Assembly: GCA_005878415.1 (NCBI GenBank)
Contig: VBMM01000005.1
Coordinates: forward strand, 1-7,117
Direction: 5' to 3'
Origin: Methanobacteriota archaeon
GTDB taxonomy: Archaea; Thermoplasmatota; Thermoplasmata; RBG-16-68-12
DNA length: 7,117 nucleotides
The notes beneath the pieces are model-generated. The model searched no databases. It saw only the letters and a list, made by a program, of their open reading frames with translations, and was not told the DNA's origin. Position numbers and translations under genes: made by a program. Shown piece after piece: positions 1 to 5,915 of this stretch. Every line of letters starts with the position of its first letter. Position 1 is the first letter of the stretch.

Positions 1-697
1 GAAGGACATTCGACGGGACGCGCTGAACTACAAGATCAACGGCGCGGACGAGTACGCCCTCGAGGAAGCGGTGCGTCTCAAGGAGAAGCAAGGCGGACGG
101 GTGGTCGCCCTCACCGCCGGCCCGAAGCGGACCGAGCAGATGTTGCGCGAAGCGCTGGCGAAGGGGGCCGACGAGGCGGTCCGCGTCCCGATGGACGATG
201 CCGGGTACGACGTCGGGATGGTCGCGCGGATCCTCGCCGCCGCGATCCGGACGTTGCCGCACGACCTCGTGCTGACCGGCGTCCAGTCGGACGACCAGGG
301 GAACTCGGCGACGGGCGGCCTGATCGCCGGGCTCCTCGGGATGCCCCATGCGAGCGTCGTCACCCGCGTCGAGGCGAAGGACGGCGGGCTCGAGGTCTCG
401 ACGGAGCTCGAAGGCGGGCTGCAGCGCGTCTACGCCGTCCCCCTCCCGGCCCTCCTGACGATCCAATTCGGCGCGAACACGCCGCGCTACGCGCCTCTGC
501 CCGCGATCATGAAGGCCGCGCGCCAGCCGATCCGGGAGATCGCGCCCGCGCCTCTCACGTCGCCGTACACCTTCGCGGTCCGCGCCCTGTCGCCGCCCGT
601 CGCGAAGGGCCACGCGGAGATGGTGACGGGATCGATCGAAGAGCAGGCGAAGAGGCTCGCGGCGCTCCTGCGGGACAAGGGATTCGTCCGGAGGTGA
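1..697 (+). CDS. etfB: Electron transfer flavoprotein beta subunit (5' truncated by window edge)
   Basis: This is the beta subunit of the heterodimeric electron transfer flavoprotein. It packs against EtfA and normally carries AMP, or a second FAD in bifurcating types. The frame is already open at base 2 and encodes 231 residues to the TGA at 695-697. It begins inside the conserved early block (the segment NGADEYALEEAVRLKEK), so about 20-30 N-terminal residues lie outside the window and the GTG at 71 is not the real start. Family hallmarks visible are the core DLVLTGVQSDDQG followed by the T-G-G-L-I-A helix (about residues 88-112), the ELEGGLQ turn, and the C-terminal PRYAPLPAIMKA segment. 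EtfA follows directly, and the etfA Shine-Dalgarno overlaps this stop codon, so the two are almost certainly co-transcribed and translationally coupled. I did not try to decide between bifurcating and non-bifurcating type. Confidence 0.95.
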   Translation, partial: KDIRRDALNYKINGADEYALEEAVRLKEKQGGRVVALTAGPKRTEQMLREALAKGADEAVRVPMDDAGYDVGMVARILAAAIRTLPHDLVLTGVQSDDQGNSATGGLIAGLLGMPHASVVTRVEAKDGGLEVSTELEGGLQRVYAVPLPALLTIQFGANTPRYAPLPAIMKAARQPIREIAPAPLTSPYTFAVRALSPPVAKGHAEMVTGSIEEQAKRLAALLRDKGFVRR

Positions 698-698
698 T
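690..698 (+). promoter_or_regulatory. Strong Shine-Dalgarno for etfA, overlapping the etfB stop
   Basis: GGAGGTGAT is a perfect match to the 3' end of 16S rRNA and contains the TGA stop of etfB (695-697). Counting from the GGAGG core (690-694), seven bases separate it from the ACG at 702-704, the expected spacing for a start codon. No ATG, GTG or TTG in the etfA frame lies near it, so this site decides the likely etfA start. Confidence 0.8.
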
Positions 699-701
699 TC
701 G

Positions 702-1670
702 ACGTCGGGGGATATCCTGATCGTCGCCGAGCATCTCGAAGGGCGGCTCGCGCCTTCGACGTCCGAACTCGTGGCCGCGGGTCGAACTCTCACGGGGCAG
801 TCCGGCGGCGCCGCCCGGGTCGCCCTCTTCGGCCGAGGCGTTCGCGCCCTCGCCGACGCCCTCGCCAAGCTCGGGGTGGAGGTCCTCCTGGCGGAGGACC
901 CGGCCCTTGCGGAGTACACGGGCGACGGATACGTGCAGGCGGTACGGGGCCTGCTCGAGTCCACGAAACCCCGACTCCTGCTCGTCGCCCACACGGCGGA
1001 GGGATACGATCTCGCGCCGGCGGTCGCGGGCGCCCTCGATCTTCCGCTCGTGACGAACGCGGTGGGCCTGCGTCTCGACGGCGATCGACTGGTCGTGACG
1101 CGCCGCCTCCTGAACGAGAAGGTCCAGGCGGAGGTCGAGATCGGCTCGGACCGCACGATCGTCGTGACGATCCGACCGGGCTCCGTGAAGGCGGCGGGTC
1201 CCGCGGCGGGCGGGACGGTCATCCCGACGGCAGTCGCGGTCGACGCGACGAAAGCCCGGACTCGGTTCGTGCGGATCGAGCGGCCGATGGTCCAGGACAT
1301 CGACCTTGCGGCGGCGGACGTCATCGTGTCGGCCGGCCGGGGGATCCAGAAGAAGGAGAACCTGCCCCTCGTTGAGGAGTTCGCGAAGGCGGTGGGCGGC
1401 GTCGTCGGCGCATCCCGACCGCTCACGGACATGGACTGGCTCCCGAAGACTCGCCAGGTCGGGCAGAGCGGCAAGACGGTCCGGCCGAAGCTCTACGTGG
1501 CATGCGGGATCAGCGGCGCGATGCAACACGTGGCGGGAATGAAGGATGCGGGGCTCATCATCGCGATCAACACGGACCCGACCGCGCCGATCTTCGAGAT
1601 CGCGCACATCGGGTTCGTCGCGGACGTCCTCAAGTTGCTGCCCGCGACGATCAAGGAACTGCGGGCGTGA
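702..1670 (+). CDS. etfA: Electron transfer flavoprotein alpha subunit, apparent ACG start
   Basis: This is the FAD-carrying alpha subunit of ETF. It takes electrons from flavin dehydrogenases and passes them to a membrane oxidoreductase, plausibly the EtfD-like protein encoded further along. Read from 702 it is 322 residues. The N-terminal domain starts with the strand DILIVAEHLEGRL, and the C-terminal FAD domain has VSAGRG (about 209-214), ASRPLTDMDW (about 237-246), GQSGKTVRPKLY (254-265) and GISGAMQH (269-276). The start is odd. The conserved first strand lies upstream of the first standard start codon in this frame (GTG 771), and that frame is open from 627 to 770 without any ATG, GTG or TTG. 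ACG at 702 sits 7 nt after a perfect Shine-Dalgarno and would give the family-typical beginning M-S-G-D-I-L. A true non-AUG start or a T-to-C error/variant are both possible. Starting at 771 would remove 23 residues, including that strand. Confidence 0.9.
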   Translation, partial: TSGDILIVAEHLEGRLAPSTSELVAAGRTLTGQSGGAARVALFGRGVRALADALAKLGVEVLLAEDPALAEYTGDGYVQAVRGLLESTKPRLLLVAHTAEGYDLAPAVAGALDLPLVTNAVGLRLDGDRLVVTRRLLNEKVQAEVEIGSDRTIVVTIRPGSVKAAGPAAGGTVIPTAVAVDATKARTRFVRIERPMVQDIDLAAADVIVSAGRGIQKKENLPLVEEFAKAVGGVVGASRPLTDMDWLPKTRQVGQSGKTVRPKLYVACGISGAMQHVAGMKDAGLIIAINTDPTAPIFEIAHIGFVADVLKLLPATIKELRA

Positions 1671-1717
1671 GGAAGGCCCCCGGAGCGTTCATCTAAGCCC
1701 CCCGCCAATCCCGGGCC

Positions 1718-2134
1718 GTGGACGCGCCCCCGTCGCCGCCCCCACCCCCGCCGCAAAGCTGGTACCCGGCCGCGCCCCGCCGGAGCACGACCCCGCAGCT
1801 CATCGCGATCATCGTCTTCGTCGTGATCGCCGCCCTCGCGGTGATGTCGATCTTCCTTTCGACCCTGACGGGAGCGTTCTTCCCCGGGTTCTTTCCGTTC
1901 CTCTTCTGCATCCCCTTGTTGTTCGTCCTGGTGGTCGTCATCATCGCGATCGCTTCGGGCCAAGGACGACGGAGCATCCCGCCTCCGCCGCCGATCCAGC
2001 AGCCGATGGTCCCGGCCGGCCAGCAAGGACCCGTCGCCCTGAGCTGCCCGAACTGCGGCGGCCCGCCCACGAACGTCGACCGATTCGGAATCGCGACGTG
2101 CCAGTACTGCGGGACGCGGTTCCTGGTGCGGTGA
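1718..2134 (+). CDS. Small membrane protein: proline-rich, two TM segments, C-terminal zinc ribbon
   Basis: This 138-residue protein has no name I recognise. In order it shows a proline-rich N-terminus (six consecutive prolines at 7-12), a strongly hydrophobic segment at about 27-50, a short F/P/G-rich turn (about 53-60), a second hydrophobic segment at about 61-80, a basic and proline-rich linker (five prolines at 88-92), and a zinc-ribbon end with Cys110-x2-Cys113 and Cys128-x2-Cys131 (CPNCGG ... CQYCGTRF). A two-helix hairpin would put both the proline-rich tail and the ribbon on the same side, presumably the cytoplasm. GTG 1718 is the only start available, because an in-frame TAA at 1694 closes the frame upstream. 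No clear Shine-Dalgarno precedes it, so it may depend on read-through from etfA (47 nt away) or a leaderless transcript. It lies 26 nt before the arrestin-like gene, suggesting a two-gene unit. Its role is unknown; an adaptor or scaffold is my inference. Confidence 0.75.
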   Translation: MDAPPSPPPPPPQSWYPAAPRRSTTPQLIAIIVFVVIAALAVMSIFLSTLTGAFFPGFFPFLFCIPLLFVLVVVIIAIASGQGRRSIPPPPPIQQPMVPAGQQGPVALSCPNCGGPPTNVDRFGIATCQYCGTRFLVR

Positions 2135-2160
2135 GCCTCACGGCTCCGCGGGGTTGAGGC
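2131..2160 (+). repeat. Overlapping inverted repeats between zinc-ribbon gene and arrestin-like gene
   Basis: GCCTCA at 2135-2140 is exactly complementary to TGAGGC at 2155-2160, giving a 6-bp stem with a 14-nt loop that ends directly before the ATG at 2161. A competing smaller repeat, GTGAG-C-CTCAC at 2131-2141, covers the upstream TGA stop. A GGGG at 2150-2153, 7 nt before the ATG, is the only Shine-Dalgarno-like element and would lie in the loop. The fold could influence initiation, but short GC stems arise readily by chance in DNA of this composition. Confidence 0.35.
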
Positions 2161-2985
2161 ATGCCGCGCGAGATTGCCGTGGAACTCCCGAGGGTCGCCT
2201 ACTACACGGGCGAGGTCATCGAGGGGACGGTCGTCATCGAGACGACCCGCGAGGTCTCGAGCCGCGGCCTGTACGTCGACTTCAAGGGGACGGAGGATAC
2301 GGAGATCACCCGCGGATCGGGGAAGAATTCCCATACGTACCGCTCCTCCGCGATGATCGTGCAGTGGCGCCTCCCGCTCCGCGGAGAAGGTCCGCTTCCC
2401 GCGGGGACCTACCGCTTCCCGTTCCGGTTCCAGATCCCGCTCCACGCCCTTCCGTCGTACGCGGGGCGCCACGCGAACGTGAAGTACATCCTCACGGCAC
2501 GGCTCGACGTGCCGCTCTGGGTCGACACGGTCTGGAGCACGGAGATTTTCGTGTTCTACGACCGCCCGAGCGTGCGCACGTACGCCCAGCCCGTCCGGTT
2601 CCGTTCCGGCGGCGAAGGCCCGGAGGTCTACGTCGAACTGGACGGCGACCGCTTCTTCGCGCGCGAGCTCATCGGTTGCCGTATCACACTGAACCGCACG
2701 GGGAACGCCCGCATCCGCCGGGTGTACACGCGGCTCATCGGCGGCGAGTGGGCCCGGGCCGACGGCCAGCAGGAGACGACGGAGACGTACCGGACGGAGG
2801 TCGCCGTGCCGATGGACCAGATCCGCGTCGGCGTGCCCTTCACCTTTGAGATCCCGATCCCCGCCGACGTCGCTTCGAGCTACCGCGGGACGTATTCATA
2901 TTACAGCTACGCGCTCCACGTCGGCCTCGACATCGCGTGGGGATTCGACATCATCGCGCAGACGCCGATCGTGATCGTTCGATGA
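2161..2985 (+). CDS. Arrestin-fold (arrestin/Vps26-like) protein
   Basis: This 274-residue, mostly beta-stranded protein reads as a tandem of two arrestin-type beta-sandwiches. The N-domain (about 1-133) has the opening strands AVELPRVAYYTGEVIEGTVVIE, given here in parts: the YYTGEVIEG turn is at 14-22, LPAGTYRFPFRFQIP at 79-93 and VKYILTARLDVP at 107-118, which is the pattern of Arrestin_N and alpha-arrestin families. The C-domain (about 140-274) repeats the plan, with a second G-x-V-P-F-x-F-x-I-P-I-P block at 224-234 and the final VGLDIAWGFDI strand. I see no signal peptide, transmembrane segment or catalytic motif, so it should be a soluble cytoplasmic binding protein. In eukaryotes this fold binds membrane cargo and sorting complexes, and in bacteria the related Spo0M fold is known; partners of archaeal members are not known to me. 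Its nearest neighbour, 26 nt upstream, encodes a small membrane protein, an obvious candidate partner by inference. Confidence 0.8.
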   Translation: MPREIAVELPRVAYYTGEVIEGTVVIETTREVSSRGLYVDFKGTEDTEITRGSGKNSHTYRSSAMIVQWRLPLRGEGPLPAGTYRFPFRFQIPLHALPSYAGRHANVKYILTARLDVPLWVDTVWSTEIFVFYDRPSVRTYAQPVRFRSGGEGPEVYVELDGDRFFARELIGCRITLNRTGNARIRRVYTRLIGGEWARADGQQETTETYRTEVAVPMDQIRVGVPFTFEIPIPADVASSYRGTYSYYSYALHVGLDIAWGFDIIAQTPIVIVR

Positions 2986-3015
2986 GGCCGTGGCGGGCCC
3001 TCGGGACGCCGCAAG

Positions 3016-3041
3016 AAATTAACCTTGTTTAAGGTTAACCT
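3016..3041. promoter_or_regulatory. AT-rich palindrome: candidate promoter/operator for the PCD gene
   Basis: TTAACCTT (3019-3026) and AAGGTTAA (3031-3038) form a perfect 8-bp inverted repeat around GTTT. The right arm is itself the centre of a 10-bp palindrome, AGGTTAACCT (3032-3041). TTAACCT therefore occurs twice in the same direction, 16 bp apart, with AAGGTTAA between. It is the only strongly AT-rich patch in this GC-rich gap between the arrestin-like gene and the PCD gene. It contains TATA-like stretches (around 3016-3023 and 3028-3034), and its symmetry resembles a dimeric repressor site. An intrinsic hairpin is an alternative, although no T-tract follows it. Confidence 0.45.
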
Positions 3042-3090
3042 GTTGCACCCAAGCCCTTTTGCCGGGTGGCGTTGTTGTCGCGGACCGACC

Positions 3091-3375
3091 ATGGCTCGGC
3101 GCACGCTCCTGTCCGAGGTGGAGATTGCCGCGCGTCTCCAGCAGGTCCCGGAGTGGTCGAGGGAGGGCAAGACGATCACGCGCACATGGAAGTTCCGGAC
3201 CTTCCGGGCGGCCCTCGCATTCATCAACCAGGTTGGGGACCTCGCCGAGGCGATGGACCACCATCCGGACATCTTCAATTCCTGGACGAAGGTCCGGCTC
3301 ACCCTCACGACCCACGACAAGGGTGGCCTCACGGACCTGGATTTCGACCTCGCGAAGAAGATCGATGCGCTCTAG
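3091..3375 (+). CDS. Pterin-4a-carbinolamine dehydratase (PCD/DCoH family)
   Basis: This is a small cytosolic enzyme that dehydrates 4a-hydroxytetrahydropterin. The 94-residue length is normal for the family. The signature is complete: a central helix ending in A-E-A-M-D-H-H-P-D (53-61) with the His57-His58-Pro59 triad, followed by V-R-L-T-L-T-T-H-D (68-76) with His75/Asp76, then LTDLDFDLAKKID. ATG 3091 is preferred because the protein from there matches the family's full length; the frame can be extended to a TTG at 3025, but that extension lies within the AT-rich palindrome and looks non-coding. No clear Shine-Dalgarno precedes the ATG. The classical role is recycling the cofactor of aromatic amino acid hydroxylases; stand-alone PCDs in organisms without such hydroxylases have been linked to molybdopterin metabolism or to unknown pterin repair. 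Neither partner is visible here. The stop overlaps the convergent DoxX stop. Confidence 0.9.
   Translation: MARRTLLSEVEIAARLQQVPEWSREGKTITRTWKFRTFRAALAFINQVGDLAEAMDHHPDIFNSWTKVRLTLTTHDKGGLTDLDFDLAKKIDAL
3372..3375. other. CTAG shared by two convergent stop codons
   Basis: The palindrome CTAG provides TAG for the plus-strand PCD gene (3373-3375) and TAG for the minus-strand DoxX gene (3374-3372). The two genes therefore abut with a 4-bp overlap and have no room for a terminator between them. Confidence 0.9.
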
Positions 3376-3770
3376 GCGATCCCGAGCAGGCGATCGATCG
3401 ACCACGCGCCGGGCCCGAGGAGGGCGAGGACGAGGGCAAAGAGCGCGTACGCCACGTCGAGCTCGAAGCCCCCTTTGAACTTCCCTTGCATCTTCGTCTT
3501 CTGGAAGATGGTCGTCGCGATCATTTCGAGGACAAAGAGGACCGCCACGGTCTGCGTCAGGAACCCGAGGATCAGCGCGATCGCGCCGAAGAATTCGAGA
3601 AGAGTGAACAGGATCGCGAACGCTGCACCTCCGGGCCATCCGGTCCCCTTGACGAACCCAATCGGTTTTCGGATGTCCTTGAGCTTGGGCCACCCATGGG
3701 TCAGGAACAACGCGCCGAGGGCGATGCGGCCGATGAGTGCCGCGGCGTCCGGGAATGCGGGAAAGAGCAT
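3372..3770 (-). CDS. DoxX-family integral membrane protein
   Basis: This 132-residue membrane protein has four hydrophobic segments (about 9-25, 47-70, 74-90, 104-121). DoxX-type motifs are visible: R-I-A-L-G-A-L-F-L-T-H-G-W-P-K-L (15-30), the E59-containing second helix ending in GF, and the C-terminal GPGAWSIDRLLG (119-130). DoxX was named after a subunit of the Acidianus terminal quinol oxidase (thiosulfate:quinone oxidoreductase context), but most family members are uncharacterised and the name should not be read as function. I place the start at ATG 3770 because a GGAGGGG lies 7 nt upstream; an in-frame ATG at 3794 would add eight charged residues and has no such site. It is downstream of the EtfD-like gene on the same strand, 86 nt away, possibly with its own promoter at about 3806-3819. 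A quinone-related membrane role beside EtfD is suggestive only. Confidence 0.82.
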   Translation of the reverse strand: MLFPAFPDAAALIGRIALGALFLTHGWPKLKDIRKPIGFVKGTGWPGGAAFAILFTLLEFFGAIALILGFLTQTVAVLFVLEMIATTIFQKTKMQGKFKGGFELDVAYALFALVLALLGPGAWSIDRLLGIA

Positions 3771-3777
3771 GTCAGGT

Positions 3778-3784
3778 CCCCTCC
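3778..3784 (-). promoter_or_regulatory. Shine-Dalgarno deciding the DoxX start
   Basis: On the minus strand GGAGGGG precedes the ATG at 3770 by 7 nt (ACCTGAC). This favours 3770 over the in-frame ATG at 3794, which lies upstream of this element. Confidence 0.7.
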
Positions 3785-3805
3785 GGCACCCCATTGCCAG
3801 CGGCG

Positions 3806-3819
3806 ATAGAAAAACCTTT
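3806..3819 (-). promoter_or_regulatory. Candidate TATA-like promoter for DoxX or oligo-T terminator of etfD-like gene
   Basis: Read on the minus strand, AAAGGTTTTTCTAT is the only AT-rich patch in the gap between the EtfD-like and DoxX genes. As a TATA-type element it would place a start site near 3785, giving a short leader that keeps the DoxX Shine-Dalgarno. The T5 run (3814-3810), about 42 nt past the etfD stop, could equally serve as an archaeal oligo-T terminator. The sequence alone does not choose between these. Confidence 0.3.
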
Positions 3820-3856
3820 CAGGTCCGCGTCGCGCGGCATCCCGCCGCTCGGGGGC

Positions 3857-5842
3857 TTAGAGGGATCGTTCCAGGAGCTCCGCGATGTCGAACCGCCGGA
3901 TGTCCTCGCGGTCCTTCGTCTTCGCCGCATCGTCGAGCATGATCAGGCAGTACGGGCACGCGGTCGCGACCGCGTTCGCCTGCGTCTCCTCGATGTGGCT
4001 CAATCGGCGGTGGTTCACCTTCTCGCCGATGCGTTCCTCCATCCACATCCGGGCGCCCCCGGCCCCGCAGCAGAACCCGTGCTCGCGCGCCCGGCTCATC
4101 TCGACGACCCGGACCCCCGGGATCCGGTACAGGACCTCCCGCGGCTCCTCGAACAGGCCATTATACCGTCCGAGGTAGCACGGATCGTGATAGGTCAGGA
4201 ACTGCAGGACATCCTTCGTCGGCGTGAGGCGGCCGGCATCGATGAGGTCGCGGAGGAACTGCGAGTGGTGGACGACCTCGTACTTCCCTCCGAAGTCCGG
4301 GTATTCGTTCTTCAGCGTGTTGAAGCAGTGCGGGCATGTCGCGACAATCCTCGTGACGCCGTATCGGTTCAGGGTCTCGACGTTCCCCATGATCATCGCC
4401 TGCGCGAGGTACTCGTTCCCGAGCCGCCGGGCCGGATCCCCGGTGCACTTCTCCTCCGGCCCCAGGATCGCGAATCGCACGCCGGCTTTCTGCAGGATGC
4501 GCGCGAAGGCCTTCGCGACCTTCTGATTGCGGTCGTCGAACGAGGCGGCGCAGCCGACCCAGTACAGGACGTCGATCGCATCCTTCGACGCGAGGGCGTC
4601 CGAGAGCGTCTTGACGCCCAGGCCGTCCGCCCACCTGGCCCGCTGATCCCAGCCGATCCCCCACGGGTTGTAGTTCTGCTCGATCTTCCGCATCGCCTCC
4701 ATTGTCTCCGGAGGCATCTCCCCCTGCGTGAGGACCATGTGCCGCCGCATCTCGATGATCTTCGGCACGTGCTCGTTCATCACGGGACACTCGTAGACGC
4801 ACGCATAGCAGGTCGTACACGCCCAGATGCCGTCCTTGGAGTGGACGGTCTGGAACATGTCGGGGAGTCCCGCGACGTCCCCGCGCACGATCGCGGCCCC
4901 TTGCTCGTCCAGCGTGTCCCGCATGTTCGTGATGATGCGCATCGGGTCTAGCGGCTTGCCGGTGGCGTTCGCCGGGCATGCGTCCGTGCACCGTCCGCAC
5001 TCCGTGCACGCATAGCCATCGAGGAGCTGCCGCCACGACAGCTGCTCGACGCGGTCCACCCCGAACGTCTGCGTCTTCTCGAGATCGACTTTCTTCAACG
5101 TCCCTTTGGGGGTGAGGTCCATGAAGAACGTGTTCACGATCGCGAAGATGATGTGCATGTGTTTCGAGTGAGGCACGTACGCCAGGAAGGAGAACAGCAG
5201 GAGGACGTGGGTCCACCAGAAGGCCCGCCACCACGTCGCGCCGAGGACCACGCCCGGGACGGCGGCGAGGGCGGACGAGATCGGTTTCCACTCCGGGAGG
5301 GAGGCCGTCCCGACGGCGATGTCCGCGGCGTTGTAGAGCAGGAGCGACGTGACGATCCCGAGGATGAAGAAGAGGACGATCGTCGCGTCGCGCATCCCCT
5401 CGTGCATGAGTTTCTTCGGACGGATAACATACCGCCGGTAGAGGGCCATCCCCACCCCGATTGCCGCGAGGACGGCGATGACCTCCTGCGCGAGGTACAG
5501 CGGCCCGCTCAACGAAAAGCCGGCGATCGTCGGGGTCGGCACCCGCCAGCCCGGCGCGTAGGCCTGCGCCGTGATCTCGACGACGCTCGTGCCCAAGATG
5601 ATGAACGCCCAGAAGATGAACGAGTGAAGCACGCCGGCGTACCATTCGCGTGCGACCTTCCTCTGGAAGATCCCGTATACGACGAAGTTCTTGATCCGCG
5701 TGGGAATGTGATCCCACCGCCGTTCCACGCCCTTCGCGGCGAAGAGGTACCGCAGGCGGAGGTACATCTTGCGGCCGAAGATCGACAGCGTGACGGCGAG
5801 GAAGAGGGTCGCGACGTACGTCTCGGTCGGACTCAGGACCAT
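3857..5842 (-). CDS. Membrane-bound Fe-S oxidoreductase, EtfD/EMO type (ETF:quinone oxidoreductase)
   Basis: This 661-residue protein joins a membrane cytochrome-like part to an HdrD-like iron-sulfur part. Residues 1-240 contain about six hydrophobic segments resembling NarI/HdrE; candidate haem-b ligands include His73, His212, His225 and His228/230. Next come two ferredoxin-type motifs, C279-x2-C282-x2-C285-x3-C289-P and C342-x2-C345-x2-C348-x3-C352-P. Two cysteine-rich CCG domains follow: C431/C466/C503-x2-C506 and C555/C591-C592/C629-x2-C632. In the first, CCG is replaced by C-T-G, so only the second can bind an HdrB-type cluster in the usual way. This architecture is that of EtfD (mycobacteria) and EMO (syntrophic fatty-acid oxidisers), which move electrons from reduced ETF to menaquinone, and etfBA in this window fits that role. 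ATG 5842 is preceded by an inverted repeat, and its GGGGGAG lies only 1 nt from the ATG, so initiation may be unusual. Soluble HdrD-like activity is a less likely alternative. Confidence 0.88.
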   Translation of the reverse strand: MVLSPTETYVATLFLAVTLSIFGRKMYLRLRYLFAAKGVERRWDHIPTRIKNFVVYGIFQRKVAREWYAGVLHSFIFWAFIILGTSVVEITAQAYAPGWRVPTPTIAGFSLSGPLYLAQEVIAVLAAIGVGMALYRRYVIRPKKLMHEGMRDATIVLFFILGIVTSLLLYNAADIAVGTASLPEWKPISSALAAVPGVVLGATWWRAFWWTHVLLLFSFLAYVPHSKHMHIIFAIVNTFFMDLTPKGTLKKVDLEKTQTFGVDRVEQLSWRQLLDGYACTECGRCTDACPANATGKPLDPMRIITNMRDTLDEQGAAIVRGDVAGLPDMFQTVHSKDGIWACTTCYACVYECPVMNEHVPKIIEMRRHMVLTQGEMPPETMEAMRKIEQNYNPWGIGWDQRARWADGLGVKTLSDALASKDAIDVLYWVGCAASFDDRNQKVAKAFARILQKAGVRFAILGPEEKCTGDPARRLGNEYLAQAMIMGNVETLNRYGVTRIVATCPHCFNTLKNEYPDFGGKYEVVHHSQFLRDLIDAGRLTPTKDVLQFLTYHDPCYLGRYNGLFEEPREVLYRIPGVRVVEMSRAREHGFCCGAGGARMWMEERIGEKVNHRRLSHIEETQANAVATACPYCLIMLDDAAKTKDREDIRRFDIAELLERSL

Positions 5843-5850
5843 GCTCCCCC

Positions 5851-5871
5851 GAAGGAAAGCGGCCTTCCTTC
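5851..5871 (-). repeat. Perfect inverted repeat just upstream of the EtfD-like start
   Basis: GAAGGAA (5851-5857) and TTCCTTC (5865-5871) are exact reverse complements separated by 7 nt, and the repeat ends 8 nt before the ATG at 5842. It could be a 5'-UTR hairpin or an operator. Its position is more suggestive than its length. Confidence 0.4.
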
Positions 5872-5899
5872 TTCAACCCGTGGGTCGCTTGAACGCCCT

Positions 5900-5915
5900 C
5901 GGCCCTCGGGGGCCG
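5900..5915 (-). terminator. All-GC hairpin 5 nt after the stop of the nuclease-like gene
   Basis: CGGCCC (5900-5905) pairs with GGGCCG (5910-5915) around a 4-nt loop, immediately downstream of the TGA at 5923-5921. A weaker repeat TTCAA/TTGAA (5872-5876, 5889-5893) follows. No T-run follows the hairpin, so it is not a convincing intrinsic terminator; an mRNA processing or stabilising hairpin is equally possible. Confidence 0.3.

Noticed and set aside
690..704. Programmed +1 frameshift fusing EtfB to EtfA
   Set aside because: The etfA frame is +1 to etfB at the stop, and fused ETFs exist in some archaea, but no slippery codon is evident at AGG-TGA. A ribosome-binding site with a mutated start explains the data more simply.
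555..1607. 350-codon minus-strand open frame opposite etfA
   Set aside because: Low-complexity Arg/Asp/Ala composition; it lies antisense to the conserved EtfA.
3025..3090. TTG start at 3025 giving a 22-residue extension of PCD
   Set aside because: The extension has no family counterpart and would place the start inside the AT-rich palindrome.
3737..4951. Long plus-strand open frame (404 codons) opposite the EtfD-like gene
   Set aside because: It is rich in Arg, Asp, Pro and Leu with no recognisable motif. It lies antisense to a gene with many conserved cysteine motifs and arises from the high GC content.
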